Origin: Duganella callida
GTDB lineage: Bacteria; Pseudomonadota; Gammaproteobacteria; Burkholderiales; Burkholderiaceae_D
Length of the DNA stretch: 64,000 nt
Assembly (NCBI RefSeq): GCF_004614165.1
Contig: NZ_SPVG01000264.1
Location: 21,767 to 85,766, forward strand
Reading direction: 5' to 3'
Made by a program: the position numbers and the translations under genes. This document shows, piece after piece, positions 17,785-26,913 of this stretch. The notes below the pieces were generated by a model, which saw only the letters and a program-made list of their open reading frames with translations, ran no database searches and was not told where the DNA came from. How positions within the stretch are numbered: the first letter of the stretch is position 1; every line of letters begins with the position of its first letter.

Positions 17785-19761
17785 ATGAATATCCAACGTA
17801 CGCTGCTGGCCGGCGCGATCCTGTCCGCCTATTCTTCGCTGGCCGCCGGCCAGGACGCCGTTCAACAAGTGGTCGTCACCGCCAACCCGTTCGGCGCGGG
17901 CGCCAATGAACAGATACTGGCGCCGGCCAAGGTGCTGGCTGGCGATGAGCTGCGCGACAAGGCCGGCAGCTCGCTGGGCGAGACGCTGTCCAGCGAACTG
18001 GGTGTGTCGGCTTCGGCGTTCGGCGCGGGCGCGTCCCGTCCCATCATCCGTGGCCTTGAAGGGCCGCGCGTCAAGATGCTGGAGAACGGCATGACCGTCT
18101 CGGACGTATCCGGCCTGTCCAACGACCACGCGGTGGCGGCGGAAGGCGCGGTGGCGCGGCAGATCGAGATCCTGCGCGGCCCGGCGGCTTTGCTGTACGG
18201 TTCAGGCGCCATCGGTGGCCTGGTCAACGTGGTCAACGAGCGGATTCCGACCGCGCTGGAGCCGAAAACCACCGGCCAGCTCGAAGTGCGCGGCAGCACG
18301 GTCGACAGCGGCCGCAATGCCTCCGGCACCATCGACGGCGCGGCCGACAAGTTCGCGTGGCATATCGATGGCAATTTCCGCAATGCCGATGATTACAAGA
18401 TTCCCGGTAACCGCGTCTACGGCGATCCGGAATCGGCGTCGGGGCGCCTGCCCCATTCGGATACGCGCGAGCGCAACGCCGGCATCGGCGGTTCGTATAT
18501 CGACAGCTGGGGCTTCATCGGCGCCTCGGTTTCGCGCCTGACCAACGTGTACGGCATTCCGAGCGACGAAGGTTCCAGGATCGACCAGAAGCAGACTCGC
18601 TACGACATCGACAGCCTGGTGAAAGTACCGTTTGACGGCTTCGAAAGTTTCAAATTCAAGGCTGGCTACACCGACTACAAGCATGCGGAAATCGGCGAAG
18701 ACGGCGCGCCGGAGGTGCTGTTCCAGAACCACTCGACCGAGACCCGGTTCGAACTGACCCACAAGCCGCTGGCCGGCTGGCACGGCACTTTTGGCGTGCA
18801 GACCGAGAACGTGAATTTCTCGGCGCTGAGCGCTGAAGGCGGTCCGGATACGGTGCCGGTCACGCACTCGGCGTCGCAGGCGGCCTTCGTGGTGGAGGAA
18901 ACCGGCTTTGGTCCGGTCAAGTTCAATGCCGGCGCGCGCCTGGAACACGTCAAGCGCGAACCGGTGACCGGCGTGGACCGCTCCTTCAATCTGCAATCCG
19001 GTTCGTTGGGCGGCATGTGGGCCTTCGTGCCGGGGTATGCGCTGGGTGCGACGTTCTCTTATGCGCAGCGCGCCCCCTCGACCGAGGAGCTGTACTCCAG
19101 CGGGCCGCATGACGCCACCGTGACCTTCGATGTCGGTAATGCCGATTTCAGGAAGGAGACCTCGCGCAACATCGAGCTGAATGTGCAGAAGACCACGGGA
19201 TTGGTGCGCTGGAAGGCCAACATCTTCCGCAACAAGGTCAGTGATTTCATCTACGGCCATATCACGGGCAAGCTGCTGGATGAAGACGGCAATCCGGGCG
19301 AGGAGCTGCGCGAGCGGATCTTCGAGCAGGCCGATGCCACGATCCACGGCGCGGAAGCGGAACTGGAGTACAACCCGACCGGCGCCGGCTGGTCAGGGCG
19401 GGTGTTCGCCGATACGTCGCGCGGCAAGCTGGAAGGCGGCGGCAGTCTGCCGTTGCAGCCTGCCACCCGATTCGGCGTCAGCACCGCCTACAAGATGGGC
19501 GCCTGGCGCGCCGGCCTGTCGCTGGTTCACGCGCAATCGCAGGATCGGCTGGCCTCATTCGAGACCACCGATACGCCATCCTACAATCAGCTGAACGCCA
19601 ACCTGTCTTACACGCAGAAGGTCGATCAATATGATCTCACCTGGTTCCTGCTGGCGAAGAATCTGACCAATGACGAGATCCGCGTTTCGACTTCGGTACT
19701 GAAGGATATTGCGCCGCTGACTGGCCGTAATCTGGTATTTGGGGTGCGCGCCAAGTTCTGA
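17785..19761 (+). CDS. TonB-dependent receptor, ZnuD-like (zinc/metal uptake)
   Basis: A 658-residue receptor. ATG 17785 was chosen because a GAGG site lies 8 nt upstream and a clean signal peptide (cleavage near ASA-type 'SLAAGQDA') begins there. The plug carries 'SSLGETLSSELGVSASAFG', 'SRPIIRGLEGPRVKMLENG' and 'LRGPAALLYGSGAIGGLVNV', the pattern of ZnuD-type zinc receptors. The barrel ends properly in phenylalanine (GVRAKF). Histidines such as 'SNDHAVAAEG' and 'YTDYKHAEIGEDG' could help bind metal. It is paired with the small His/Cys protein upstream. Zinc is the best guess; copper is possible. Confidence 0.8.
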   Translation: MNIQRTLLAGAILSAYSSLAAGQDAVQQVVVTANPFGAGANEQILAPAKVLAGDELRDKAGSSLGETLSSELGVSASAFGAGASRPIIRGLEGPRVKMLENGMTVSDVSGLSNDHAVAAEGAVARQIEILRGPAALLYGSGAIGGLVNVVNERIPTALEPKTTGQLEVRGSTVDSGRNASGTIDGAADKFAWHIDGNFRNADDYKIPGNRVYGDPESASGRLPHSDTRERNAGIGGSYIDSWGFIGASVSRLTNVYGIPSDEGSRIDQKQTRYDIDSLVKVPFDGFESFKFKAGYTDYKHAEIGEDGAPEVLFQNHSTETRFELTHKPLAGWHGTFGVQTENVNFSALSAEGGPDTVPVTHSASQAAFVVEETGFGPVKFNAGARLEHVKREPVTGVDRSFNLQSGSLGGMWAFVPGYALGATFSYAQRAPSTEELYSSGPHDATVTFDVGNADFRKETSRNIELNVQKTTGLVRWKANIFRNKVSDFIYGHITGKLLDEDGNPGEELRERIFEQADATIHGAEAELEYNPTGAGWSGRVFADTSRGKLEGGGSLPLQPATRFGVSTAYKMGAWRAGLSLVHAQSQDRLASFETTDTPSYNQLNANLSYTQKVDQYDLTWFLLAKNLTNDEIRVSTSVLKDIAPLTGRNLVFGVRAKF

Positions 19762-19772
19762 CGTGCTTGAAC

Positions 19773-19816
19773 GTGAAGGCTGCCGGGGATGGCCGCCTTC
19801 ACCGGTTGAAAAACCG
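19773..19816. terminator. Hairpins between convergent receptor and hmp genes
   Basis: An 8-bp stem gtgaaggc/gccttcac (19773-19780 and 19795-19802) is followed by a small cggtt-gaaa-aaccg hairpin (19803-19816). The pair fills the 57-nt gap between convergent stops and may act in both directions. Confidence 0.5.
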
Positions 19817-19818
19817 CA

Positions 19819-21000
19819 TCATGCCAGCGCTTCGGCGGGACCGAAGAACTCGTAGTAAGTCTGCGATTGCGGCACGCCCAGCGAGGCCAGGTGCGATTTG
19901 ATCGCCTTCATGAACGGCGTCGGGCCCAGGAAGTAGGCGTCCAGATCGCGCGACTCCGGCAGCCACTGCGACAGGTGCTCGGTGTTCAGATAGCCGGTGG
20001 CGTGCGGCTGCGGGCTGTCGGCATCGGTCGTCTCGTAGCAGTAGAAGCGCTGCAGTTGCGGGTGTCGTGCAGCCAGCGCGTCGATATGGTCGCGGAAGGC
20101 GTGTACATTGGCGTGCCGCGCGGCGTGGATGAAGTGAATCGGGCGGTTGGTGGTCAGCGCCTTGGTCAGCATCGCCAGCGTTGGCGTAATGCCGACCCCG
20201 CCGCTAATCAGCACCAGCGGCTTGTCGCTGTCGGCCAGCACGAAGTCGCCCGACGGCGGGAACAGGTCGATGGTATCGCCGACGTTGACCGAGTCATGCA
20301 GGAAGTTGGACACCAGCCCGCCCGGCTCGCGCTTGACGCTGATCTGATAGCTGACGCCATTGGCGGCGGCGGACAGCGAATACTGGCGGCGGTGCTTTCC
20401 GCCGTTGACTTCCACTTCCAGGCCGATGTACTGGCCAGGCTGATGCATCACGACCTTTTCGCCGTCGGCCGGCTCCAGAATGAAGGTGGTGATCTCGTCG
20501 CTTTCCGGGGTCTTGACCACGACAACGAAGCTGCGCGCGCCGCGCCAGCCGCCTTCGGCCTGCTCGTTTTGCGCATAGATGCTTTCCTCCGCGCCGATCA
20601 GGATCTGCGCCAGTTGGCCGTAGGCGGCGCCCCAGGCGTCGATCACGGCGTCGGTCGCGACCTCGGCGCCCAGTACTTCACGGATCGCCTTCAGCAGCGA
20701 GGCGCCGACCAGCGGGTAGTGTTCGGGCTGAATTTGCAGCGAAACGTGCTTGTTGATGATGGTGTTGACCAAGGGGCCAAGCTGCTCCAGCTTTTCGATA
20801 TTCTTCGCGTACATCAGCACCGCATTCGCCAGCGCGCGCTGCTGGTTGCCGTCGTTCTGGTTAGCCTGATTGAACAGGTGTTTTACTTCGGGATGGTCCT
20901 TGAACAGCGTCAGATAAAAGTGGCGCGTCAGGGCTTCGCCGCCTTGTTCCAGAATGGGGACGGTGGCGGTAATGATGGCTTTATGTTCAGTGCTCAGCAT
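19819..21000 (-). CDS. hmp: Flavohemoglobin (nitric oxide dioxygenase)
   Basis: A 393-residue flavohemoglobin that converts NO and O2 to nitrate using NAD(P)H. The globin domain (1-140) carries the expected B10 Tyr29, E7 Gln53 and proximal His85. The FAD-binding domain (about 150-255) contains 'RQYSLSAA', and the NAD-binding domain contains 'LVLISGGVGITPTLAML' and ends with 'QTYYEFFGPAEAL'. Length matches E. coli Hmp. It is a single gene between two TonB receptors; an imperfect palindrome lies 41 nt upstream of the start and may be an NsrR or other NO-regulator site. Confidence 0.95.
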   Translation of the reverse strand: MLSTEHKAIITATVPILEQGGEALTRHFYLTLFKDHPEVKHLFNQANQNDGNQQRALANAVLMYAKNIEKLEQLGPLVNTIINKHVSLQIQPEHYPLVGASLLKAIREVLGAEVATDAVIDAWGAAYGQLAQILIGAEESIYAQNEQAEGGWRGARSFVVVVKTPESDEITTFILEPADGEKVVMHQPGQYIGLEVEVNGGKHRRQYSLSAAANGVSYQISVKREPGGLVSNFLHDSVNVGDTIDLFPPSGDFVLADSDKPLVLISGGVGITPTLAMLTKALTTNRPIHFIHAARHANVHAFRDHIDALAARHPQLQRFYCYETTDADSPQPHATGYLNTEHLSQWLPESRDLDAYFLGPTPFMKAIKSHLASLGVPQSQTYYEFFGPAEALA

Positions 21001-21041
21001 GATACGGGACTCCGGGTTGAATTCGATGAAAAGCAGTATAT

Positions 21042-21059
21042 CACATGAATGTTTATGTG
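21042..21059. promoter_or_regulatory. Imperfect palindrome upstream of hmp
   Basis: The sequence cacatgaatgtttatgtg pairs at 7 of 9 positions across its centre. hmp genes are commonly repressed by NsrR at AT-rich dyads containing ATG(C/A)AT-type half sites. The match is suggestive only. Confidence 0.35.
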
Positions 21060-21067
21060 TGCAGGAA

Positions 21068-21090
21068 ACGCCACCGGTTCTCGGTGGCGT
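21068..21090 (-). terminator. Hairpin downstream of TonB receptor
   Basis: A perfect 9-bp stem (acgccaccg / cggtggcgt) with a 5-nt loop starts 13 nt beyond the receptor stop on the minus strand. It is followed by TTCC rather than a long T-tract. Confidence 0.6.
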
Positions 21091-21102
21091 CTCACGCCAT
21101 GC

Positions 21103-23370
21103 TTACAGGTCGAACTTCAGCTCCGCCACATAGGTTCGTTGCGGGTATGGGTGAAAGTTCCAGTACTGGTAATTATTGAGGTTGTCCACGCCCAGCGCCA
21201 CGCTCCACTGCTGATTGAAGCGGTAGCGCAGCCGCGTATCGGCGGTGAAGTACTTGCTGGCGGCCTGGTAGGCGAAGCCGTTGATGTCGGTGTTATCCAG
21301 CGTCGAGTACTGCGTGCCGCTGTAGCGTGCCGCCAGCGTCAGCGACAGCTTGTCGTTGACGGCATAGCTGGCGACGCCGGTGGCGCGCCACTCCGGTATG
21401 CGCGGTTGCCACTTGCCCACGCTGGCCGGGAACTTGTCGTTGCGCGCGATCTTCGAGTCGGTCCAGGTCAGGCTGCCGTTCAGATCCAGACCGTGCAGCC
21501 AGACGTTCTCCGCAACATACGACAGTTCCATTCCCCTGGTGCGGATGCGGTCGACGTTCTGGATATTGGTCACGTTGGGCGTCACCAGCACATTGGTCTG
21601 CGAGTACAGCGCGTCGGTGGTGCGCTCGCCGAACGCGGTCAGGCGCAGATAGCCTTGTTCCAGCCTGCGTTCCGCCGTCAGCTCCGAGGTCCAGGATTTT
21701 TCCGGTTGCAGATTGGGGTCGTTCGCGGTCAGCTGGCCTGCGGCATTGATGCCGCCCTGATACAGTTCGGAGACGGTCGGCATGCGCACCGCGCGGCCCA
21801 ACGAGGCTTTCAGCACCCAGTCGCCGTCGGCCTGATACGAGACTGCGGCCTTGGGCGAAACGTCGTTTTCGCTGCGTTCGGGGTGATAGGCCGTGGTGCT
21901 GGCGTTGGAAGTGGCACCATCGTGTGCGCGCCAGTGTTCGAAGCGCGCACCCAGCACTGCCTTCCATGCCGGTGCAAATTTCCAGGTGTCCTGCGCATAC
22001 AGTGCATCGATTTCAGTCTTGCCGCGGAAGCCCGCATTGCGGGCGGCCGGATCGCCGCCGATCCAGTTGCTGGTGGCGTTCTCGATGCTGGCCAATTTGT
22101 AGGCTTCGCGCTGGTAGCCGAATTCCGTCACATGCGCGGCGCCGGGACGCCACACGCCCTTGGCCGCAAAAGTGCTCCAGCCGGTGCCGCCCTGGTTGAC
22201 GATGCGGCCGGCGCCGCCGTTCAGCGCCGCGGGGAGGGCAATGGTGGCGGCGCGCAGCTGGTCCTTGCCGTAGTCATACAGACTGGCGGTCAGCTCCCAA
22301 TCGAAAATGCCCTTGGAGTTGGTCTTCAGCGTCAGGCCATGCATGGTGTGGCGCAGGTCTTCGTTGGACAGATTGAAGTCGGTCTGCCCCAGCGTGTAGC
22401 TGCGGCCGGCGATATTGACCGTGCCGCTATAGACCGGATTGCCGGCGGCGTCGCGCAGATAACTGGCCGGCCGGCCTTCCGATTCATTGCGCCACAGGCC
22501 GAAGGTGTAGGTGGCGCGCATGGTGGACGAAAAATCGTAGGCCAGTTTGGCTTTGATCTGGTCCTGCACTGTATGGTACTGGGTGGCGGTGCCGAGCAGA
22601 TACCATGGCGTGTTGGTGCGGTCCAGACCAGTCACGGCGCCGGTGACGGGTAAGCCGGCATTGCCTGCCGCACCGGCGCCGACGGCGCGGGTCTGGAAGG
22701 TCAGTGGCTGGCCTTCGCTGTCGGTGCGGCTCACGTCGATGAACCACGACCAGGCGCCATCGCGGCTGCCGAGCGCGAAGCGCCCCTGGCCGCCGTCGTA
22801 GCGGTCGTCGGTGCCATACAGTTTGAGGGGCTGATGCGTCAGCGTCAGCTTCGCGTGCGCCTCAAAGCTGGTCGGCATCCGCGTGACGTAATCGACCACG
22901 GCGCCGACCGAGTTGCCGCCGTAAGCCGCGGAGAAGGGACCATACAGTACGTCGACGCGTTCGATTTCCTCGGGGCTGACCATGCCCCAGCGCGGCGCGA
23001 AGGTGGCGCCGTTGCCCAGATAGTTGGACAGCAGGATGCCGTCCGCATAGACCGCCGAACGCGCGCTGTTGCCGGTGCCGGAGGCGCGTGTGGACAGCAC
23101 GGCGTGGTTGTAGTCGCCGATGTAGCGCTTGCGCACCAATAGGCTGGGCAGGTATTTCAGCGCGTCTTCGGCATCGGTGGCGTTGATGCCGCGTTCTATC
23201 TCATCGCGCGTCACGCCTTCGATGGTGGTCGGGATCTGCGTTGGCAGCGAGGTGGGGCGGGTGCCGTTGATGGTCACGGTGCCGAGCTGACGATCGGGCG
23301 CGTCTTCGGCATGGGCGGCGGCGAAGGCGGCAAACAGCGCCATCGCCAGTGGGGACAGATTGGTTTTCAT
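21103..23370 (-). CDS. TonB-dependent receptor (probable metal, copper-type)
   Basis: A 755-residue receptor. ATG 23370 starts a clear signal peptide ('ALFAAFAAAHAEDAP'). The plug has 'DALKYLPSLLVRKRYIGDYN' and 'RVDVLYGPFSAAYGGNSVGAVV'. The barrel ends in 'YVAELKFDL'. The gene lies 73 nt downstream of a DUF2946 gene in the same orientation; DUF2946 and this type of receptor often accompany copper or other metal handling. The plug's early 'TQIPTTIEGVTRDEIERGINA' segment is typical of this group. A hairpin terminator follows. Substrate not certain. Confidence 0.85.
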   Translation of the reverse strand: MKTNLSPLAMALFAAFAAAHAEDAPDRQLGTVTINGTRPTSLPTQIPTTIEGVTRDEIERGINATDAEDALKYLPSLLVRKRYIGDYNHAVLSTRASGTGNSARSAVYADGILLSNYLGNGATFAPRWGMVSPEEIERVDVLYGPFSAAYGGNSVGAVVDYVTRMPTSFEAHAKLTLTHQPLKLYGTDDRYDGGQGRFALGSRDGAWSWFIDVSRTDSEGQPLTFQTRAVGAGAAGNAGLPVTGAVTGLDRTNTPWYLLGTATQYHTVQDQIKAKLAYDFSSTMRATYTFGLWRNESEGRPASYLRDAAGNPVYSGTVNIAGRSYTLGQTDFNLSNEDLRHTMHGLTLKTNSKGIFDWELTASLYDYGKDQLRAATIALPAALNGGAGRIVNQGGTGWSTFAAKGVWRPGAAHVTEFGYQREAYKLASIENATSNWIGGDPAARNAGFRGKTEIDALYAQDTWKFAPAWKAVLGARFEHWRAHDGATSNASTTAYHPERSENDVSPKAAVSYQADGDWVLKASLGRAVRMPTVSELYQGGINAAGQLTANDPNLQPEKSWTSELTAERRLEQGYLRLTAFGERTTDALYSQTNVLVTPNVTNIQNVDRIRTRGMELSYVAENVWLHGLDLNGSLTWTDSKIARNDKFPASVGKWQPRIPEWRATGVASYAVNDKLSLTLAARYSGTQYSTLDNTDINGFAYQAASKYFTADTRLRYRFNQQWSVALGVDNLNNYQYWNFHPYPQRTYVAELKFDL

Positions 23371-23443
23371 GGTATTCCTGATGATGCGTATGGGTGACCA
23401 GCGCCGGCGCACGGTATGTGCGGCGCTGGAGCAAGGCTGACGA

Positions 23444-23809
23444 TCAGGAAAGGGCAGGTGGTCCGCGCGGCTGGGCGGCGCCCCAGCCGTGCAGCGGCCG
23501 TGGCGCGCTGTAGTAGAGCGGCGGGTAGGCGTCATGGCCGCCGATGACGGCGAAGCCATGGATAGCCGACGGCGGCAGGGCGGGTGCGCCGCCGTGCGTG
23601 GCGCAATACGGGCAATGCTCCATGCCGTGCGGGATGTTGGTCGGCGCTTTCTTGCCGGGTGCGGCGCTGTCGACCGAACACATCTCCGCCAGCACGCCGC
23701 TGGTCGATGCCGAAATCGCGTGCGAGACCGTCGGCGCGAGCGCCGAGAACAGGACGGCCAGCATGGCGATCCAGATCTGCAGCGTTTGACGGCGTAGCGT
23801 GGCAAGCAT
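23444..23809 (-). CDS. DUF2946-family exported small protein
   Basis: A 121-residue protein with an N-terminal hydrophobic segment ('IWIAMLAVLFSALAPTVSHA') and the DUF2946 signature 'HGMEHCPYCATHGG', which places His and a CxxC close together. Proteins of this family are probably periplasmic metal-binding accessory factors and are usually found beside TonB receptors or copper genes. It precedes the receptor at 23370 and is likely co-transcribed. The divergent region upstream carries a Fur-box-like sequence shared with the FecA-like gene. Confidence 0.82.
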   Translation of the reverse strand: MLATLRRQTLQIWIAMLAVLFSALAPTVSHAISASTSGVLAEMCSVDSAAPGKKAPTNIPHGMEHCPYCATHGGAPALPPSAIHGFAVIGGHDAYPPLYYSAPRPLHGWGAAQPRGPPALS

Positions 23810-23843
23810 GGCGCAATTATAACGCCGCTGGACAGTAGTCGGT

Positions 23844-23862
23844 GAGAATGAGAAGTGTTATC
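23844..23862. promoter_or_regulatory. Candidate Fur box
   Basis: The 19-mer gagaatgagaagtgttatc matches the classical Fur consensus gataatgataatcattatc at 14 of 19 positions. It lies in the 76-nt divergent gap between the DUF2946 gene and the FecA-like receptor, 24 nt before the latter's first ATG, where an iron repressor would block transcription. Confidence 0.55.
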
Positions 23863-23885
23863 ATTCAATCCGTTTATTTCCAACA

Positions 23886-25964
23886 ATGTTTCTTCTCATG
23901 TCCGATTTTCCCTTCAAGCTGACGGCACTGGCTGCCGCGATTTCCCTGCTGGCCGCGGCCAACGCGCAGGCGCAACAACAAACCGAGGCCGACGCGACTA
24001 TCGAATCGATTCAGGTCTCGGGCAGTTGGCTGGGTTCCGGCCTGCAGAACAGCGTGAAGAATTTCGCCGGCGCGCGCACCGTGGTGGACAAGGAGGATAT
24101 CGCCGAGACCGGCGCCGCCAATATCGGCGACGTGCTGCGCCGTATTCCGGGCGTGCAGTCGACCGACAACTCGGGCACGGCGGGCAGCGCGATTTCGCTG
24201 AACATCGGCGTGCGTGGCCTGACCGGCCGCTATTCGCCGCGCTCGACCGTGCTGCTGGACGGGATTCCGTTGGCGGTCGCGCCGTACGGCCAGCCGCAGC
24301 TGTCGTTTGCGCCGGTCAGCCTGAACAATATCGAATCGATCGACGTGGTACGGGGCGGCGGCGCGGTACGCTACGGCCCGCAGAACGTGGGCGGCATCAT
24401 CAATTTCCGCAGCCGCGAGATCCCGACCGGCGAGGGTATCAGCGGCGACGCCAGCGTGCGCTACAACGACTTTGGCGAAGGCGGCAGCAACCGCCAGTAC
24501 AGCGCGTTTGTCGGCGGCACCGCCGGCAACGGCCTTGGCGTGGCACTGATGTATTCCGGCATGGAAGGCACCGAGTGGCGCCAGGGCAGCGACGAACGCG
24601 TCAATGATGTCGCCCTGAAATTCCGCTATCCGCTGAACGAACACAGCGAAGTGTATGGCAAGGTGTCCTACTACGACGTGCTGTCGCGCACGCCGGGCGG
24701 CCTGACGGTGGCGCAGTACCATGCCGATCCATTCCAGAACACCCGTCCGACCGACTTCTGGAGCGGCGACCGCCATGGCGTGGACGTCGGCTACCTGAAC
24801 ACCATCTCGGGCACGCAGGAATTCGAAATCAAGGCGTACTACAACGAAAGCTTCCGTCAGAGCGCGCTGATCAACGCCGCCAAGACCCAGATCACCTGGC
24901 AGCCGCGCAATTACGAAGTGCTGGGCATCGAGCCGCGCTACACCCGGCGCTTCAACGGCGGCGGCATGACGCATGACGTCACCGTCGGCTACCGCTACCT
25001 GCGCGAGCGCGGCGACGACAACAACTACGTCCAGACCGTGGCGACCGGCGCGAATGGCGCCACCACCACCTTCGTCAACAGCACCGACGCGCATGCGGCC
25101 TACATCGACGACCGCATCGCCGTCGGCGCCTGGCGCATCACCCCGGGCGTGCGCTACGAAAAGATCAGCTCCACCCGAGACGACCTGAGCGGCAAAGCCT
25201 CGTTCAGCACCGACAACAACAAGGCGCTGCCGTCGCTGAACATCGCCTACCTGGTGAACAGCGCGCTGACCGTATTCACCAACTACACCACCTCGTTCGG
25301 CGCGGTGCAGAACACCCAGCTGAATTCGCAGACGCCGACCAATCCGCTGAAGCCGGAAAAAGCCAGGACCACCGAACTGGGCGCGCGCTGGAAGACCGGC
25401 TCGCTGAGCGCCGAAGCGACCCTCTTCAGACTAAAATTCGACAACCAGATCCTGCAGGTGCCGGGCGTCACGCCGGCGACCTTCCAGAACATCGGCGCCA
25501 CCAAGCACGACGGCATCGAATCGGCGGTGGACTACACCTTCGACCAAGCTGGCGCGCTGGCCGGCCTGAACGTCTACGCCAATTGGACCTACACCAGGGC
25601 GCTCCAGGAATCGGGGGCGACGGCGGGACTGGATGTACCGTTCTACTCGCGCAACACCGACACCGTGGGCGCGCGTTACAAGCTGGCAGGCTGGACTTTC
25701 AATCTGTCGACCACGCACCAGAGCAAACAATACGCCGACCAGGCCAACACGGTGGCGGAAGCGGCCAACGCCGGCGCCGGCCTGATCCCGGGCTTCCGCC
25801 TGTGGAACGCCAACGTCGCGTGGAAGCTGAAAGCCTATGAAATTGCGGCGGGCGTCAACAACCTGGCCGACAAGCGCTACTACACGCGCAACATCGACGG
25901 CAACCTCGGCCGCATGGCCGGCGCCCCGCGCACCGCCTACCTGCAACTGCGCCTCGTCTACTAA
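23886..25964 (+). CDS. TonB-dependent ferric-dicitrate-type receptor (FecA-like)
   Basis: A 692-residue receptor. The plug segment 'STVLLDGIPLAVAPYGQPQ' followed by 'VDVVRGGGAVRYGPQNVGGI' closely follows the FecA pattern (DGIPxxVAPYGQPQ ... VVRGGGAVRYGPQ). The barrel ends in 'AYLQLRLVY'. It has no N-terminal signalling domain, since the plug begins soon after the signal peptide ('LLAAANAQAQQQ'), and no fecI/fecR pair is near, so it is probably regulated by Fur alone. A second ATG at 23898 is also possible; neither start shows a Shine-Dalgarno. Ferric citrate or a related chelate is the likely substrate. Confidence 0.85.
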   Translation: MFLLMSDFPFKLTALAAAISLLAAANAQAQQQTEADATIESIQVSGSWLGSGLQNSVKNFAGARTVVDKEDIAETGAANIGDVLRRIPGVQSTDNSGTAGSAISLNIGVRGLTGRYSPRSTVLLDGIPLAVAPYGQPQLSFAPVSLNNIESIDVVRGGGAVRYGPQNVGGIINFRSREIPTGEGISGDASVRYNDFGEGGSNRQYSAFVGGTAGNGLGVALMYSGMEGTEWRQGSDERVNDVALKFRYPLNEHSEVYGKVSYYDVLSRTPGGLTVAQYHADPFQNTRPTDFWSGDRHGVDVGYLNTISGTQEFEIKAYYNESFRQSALINAAKTQITWQPRNYEVLGIEPRYTRRFNGGGMTHDVTVGYRYLRERGDDNNYVQTVATGANGATTTFVNSTDAHAAYIDDRIAVGAWRITPGVRYEKISSTRDDLSGKASFSTDNNKALPSLNIAYLVNSALTVFTNYTTSFGAVQNTQLNSQTPTNPLKPEKARTTELGARWKTGSLSAEATLFRLKFDNQILQVPGVTPATFQNIGATKHDGIESAVDYTFDQAGALAGLNVYANWTYTRALQESGATAGLDVPFYSRNTDTVGARYKLAGWTFNLSTTHQSKQYADQANTVAEAANAGAGLIPGFRLWNANVAWKLKAYEIAAGVNNLADKRYYTRNIDGNLGRMAGAPRTAYLQLRLVY

Positions 25965-25972
25965 CGGCAGCA

Positions 25973-26009
25973 ACTCCGGGGTCAGGTCTCCCATTGCGTC
26001 ACGAGCTCG
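25973..26009 (+). repeat. Left 37-bp inverted repeat of RAYT element
   Basis: This 37-bp sequence begins actccggggtcaggtct and ends cacgagctcg. It is repeated in inverted orientation at 26914-26950 with one mismatch (36/37). It overlaps the last codons of the transposase gene. Confidence 0.85.
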
Positions 26010-26850
26010 ACGGTTTGGCTCGGTGTTTTTTTAAAGCACGGTCAACTGTTGCGCGCGATACGCGGAAATGGCGGGCTATCTCCATGATGGCGTAAGCCCT
26101 GCTTAAATAAGCGTGGGCGATTGCCTCGTCGCGGTTTGGAAATTTTTCCTGATAGTCTTGCAGTGGGAGCGCAAGTGCCCCTTGATGGAGTTTGGATATG
26201 CCCTCTGAATGGCGCAGGCTTGTTGGCTGGCGCAGTTTCTCGATATAGGAATCGGGGCCAAGTATCAACTGTCGGTGCACTTGCTGAAGCGGGCTGGCAA
26301 GTCCCACGCCGGCCACCACAAAGTTAGCGTATTTACTGCGCGCCGCTTCAGGATCGATGTCGAATGCCGACAACAGCCATTCGACATCGAGCCAACTGGG
26401 CGCTGCCGAAACTCCCTGGGTGTGGTTATAGCTACTCCAGAACCAGTCCCCGGGCCTGGCGGCCAACCCGGCCCTCACTGGATTGAGCACCACATAGCGC
26501 GCCAATTCGAGCAAATAGCTGTCGGCGTCGACTACGACCGCGTGGTATCGCCCCTGAAACAGATGCCCGACCAGTTCGTGATGGCGATTAAAATATTGCG
26601 AATACACGCCGTTCAACTGGCGCATACCTTGATCAAGATTTGCCTGCGCGGTACGCACCAGCAAGTGATAATGATTCCCCATCAAGCAATAGGCATAGAC
26701 CGTAAATTCATATTGCGCGCATACCGCGTCCAGAATGTTCAGCCACGTCAGACGATCGCCGTCATTGCGATAAATCTGTGATTTGCGGTCGCCGCGGCTG
26801 GTGACGTGATAAAGCGCGTCGGCGAACTGTAGCCTGCGTGGTCTGGCCAT
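25999..26850 (-). CDS. REP-associated tyrosine transposase (RAYT, Y1 HUH family)
   Basis: A 283-residue protein related to IS200/IS605 transposases. The HUH motif is 'GNHYHLL' (His60, His62). The catalytic tyrosine is probably Tyr83 or Tyr86 in 'GVYSQYFNRH'. 'HLFQGRYHAVVVDADSYLLELARYVVLNPVRA' is the typical RAYT core (given here in two halves of the motif: HLFQGRYHA and ARYVVLNPVRA). A C-terminal helix-turn-helix ('AIMEIARHFRVSRATVDRAL') follows. RAYTs are usually immobile single-copy genes that mobilise REP palindromes. This one is bounded by long inverted repeats (25973-26009 and 26914-26950), giving a 978-bp unit. Confidence 0.9.
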   Translation of the reverse strand: MARPRRLQFADALYHVTSRGDRKSQIYRNDGDRLTWLNILDAVCAQYEFTVYAYCLMGNHYHLLVRTAQANLDQGMRQLNGVYSQYFNRHHELVGHLFQGRYHAVVVDADSYLLELARYVVLNPVRAGLAARPGDWFWSSYNHTQGVSAAPSWLDVEWLLSAFDIDPEAARSKYANFVVAGVGLASPLQQVHRQLILGPDSYIEKLRQPTSLRHSEGISKLHQGALALPLQDYQEKFPNRDEAIAHAYLSRAYAIMEIARHFRVSRATVDRALKKHRAKPSSS

Positions 26851-26913
26851 ATCGTCAAAGTACTCAACGGCGAGTTAGGTGTCTTGAGGTGCATCACACA
26901 CACACGCGACACA

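Noticed and set aside
23371-23886. In-frame upstream extension of the TonB receptor at 21103 to start near 23886
   Set aside because: The extension has no signal peptide and overlaps the DUF2946 gene; the signal peptide begins at ATG 23370.
26894-26913. CA-rich tract as a microsatellite
   Set aside because: Too short and interrupted; it only borders the right RAYT repeat.
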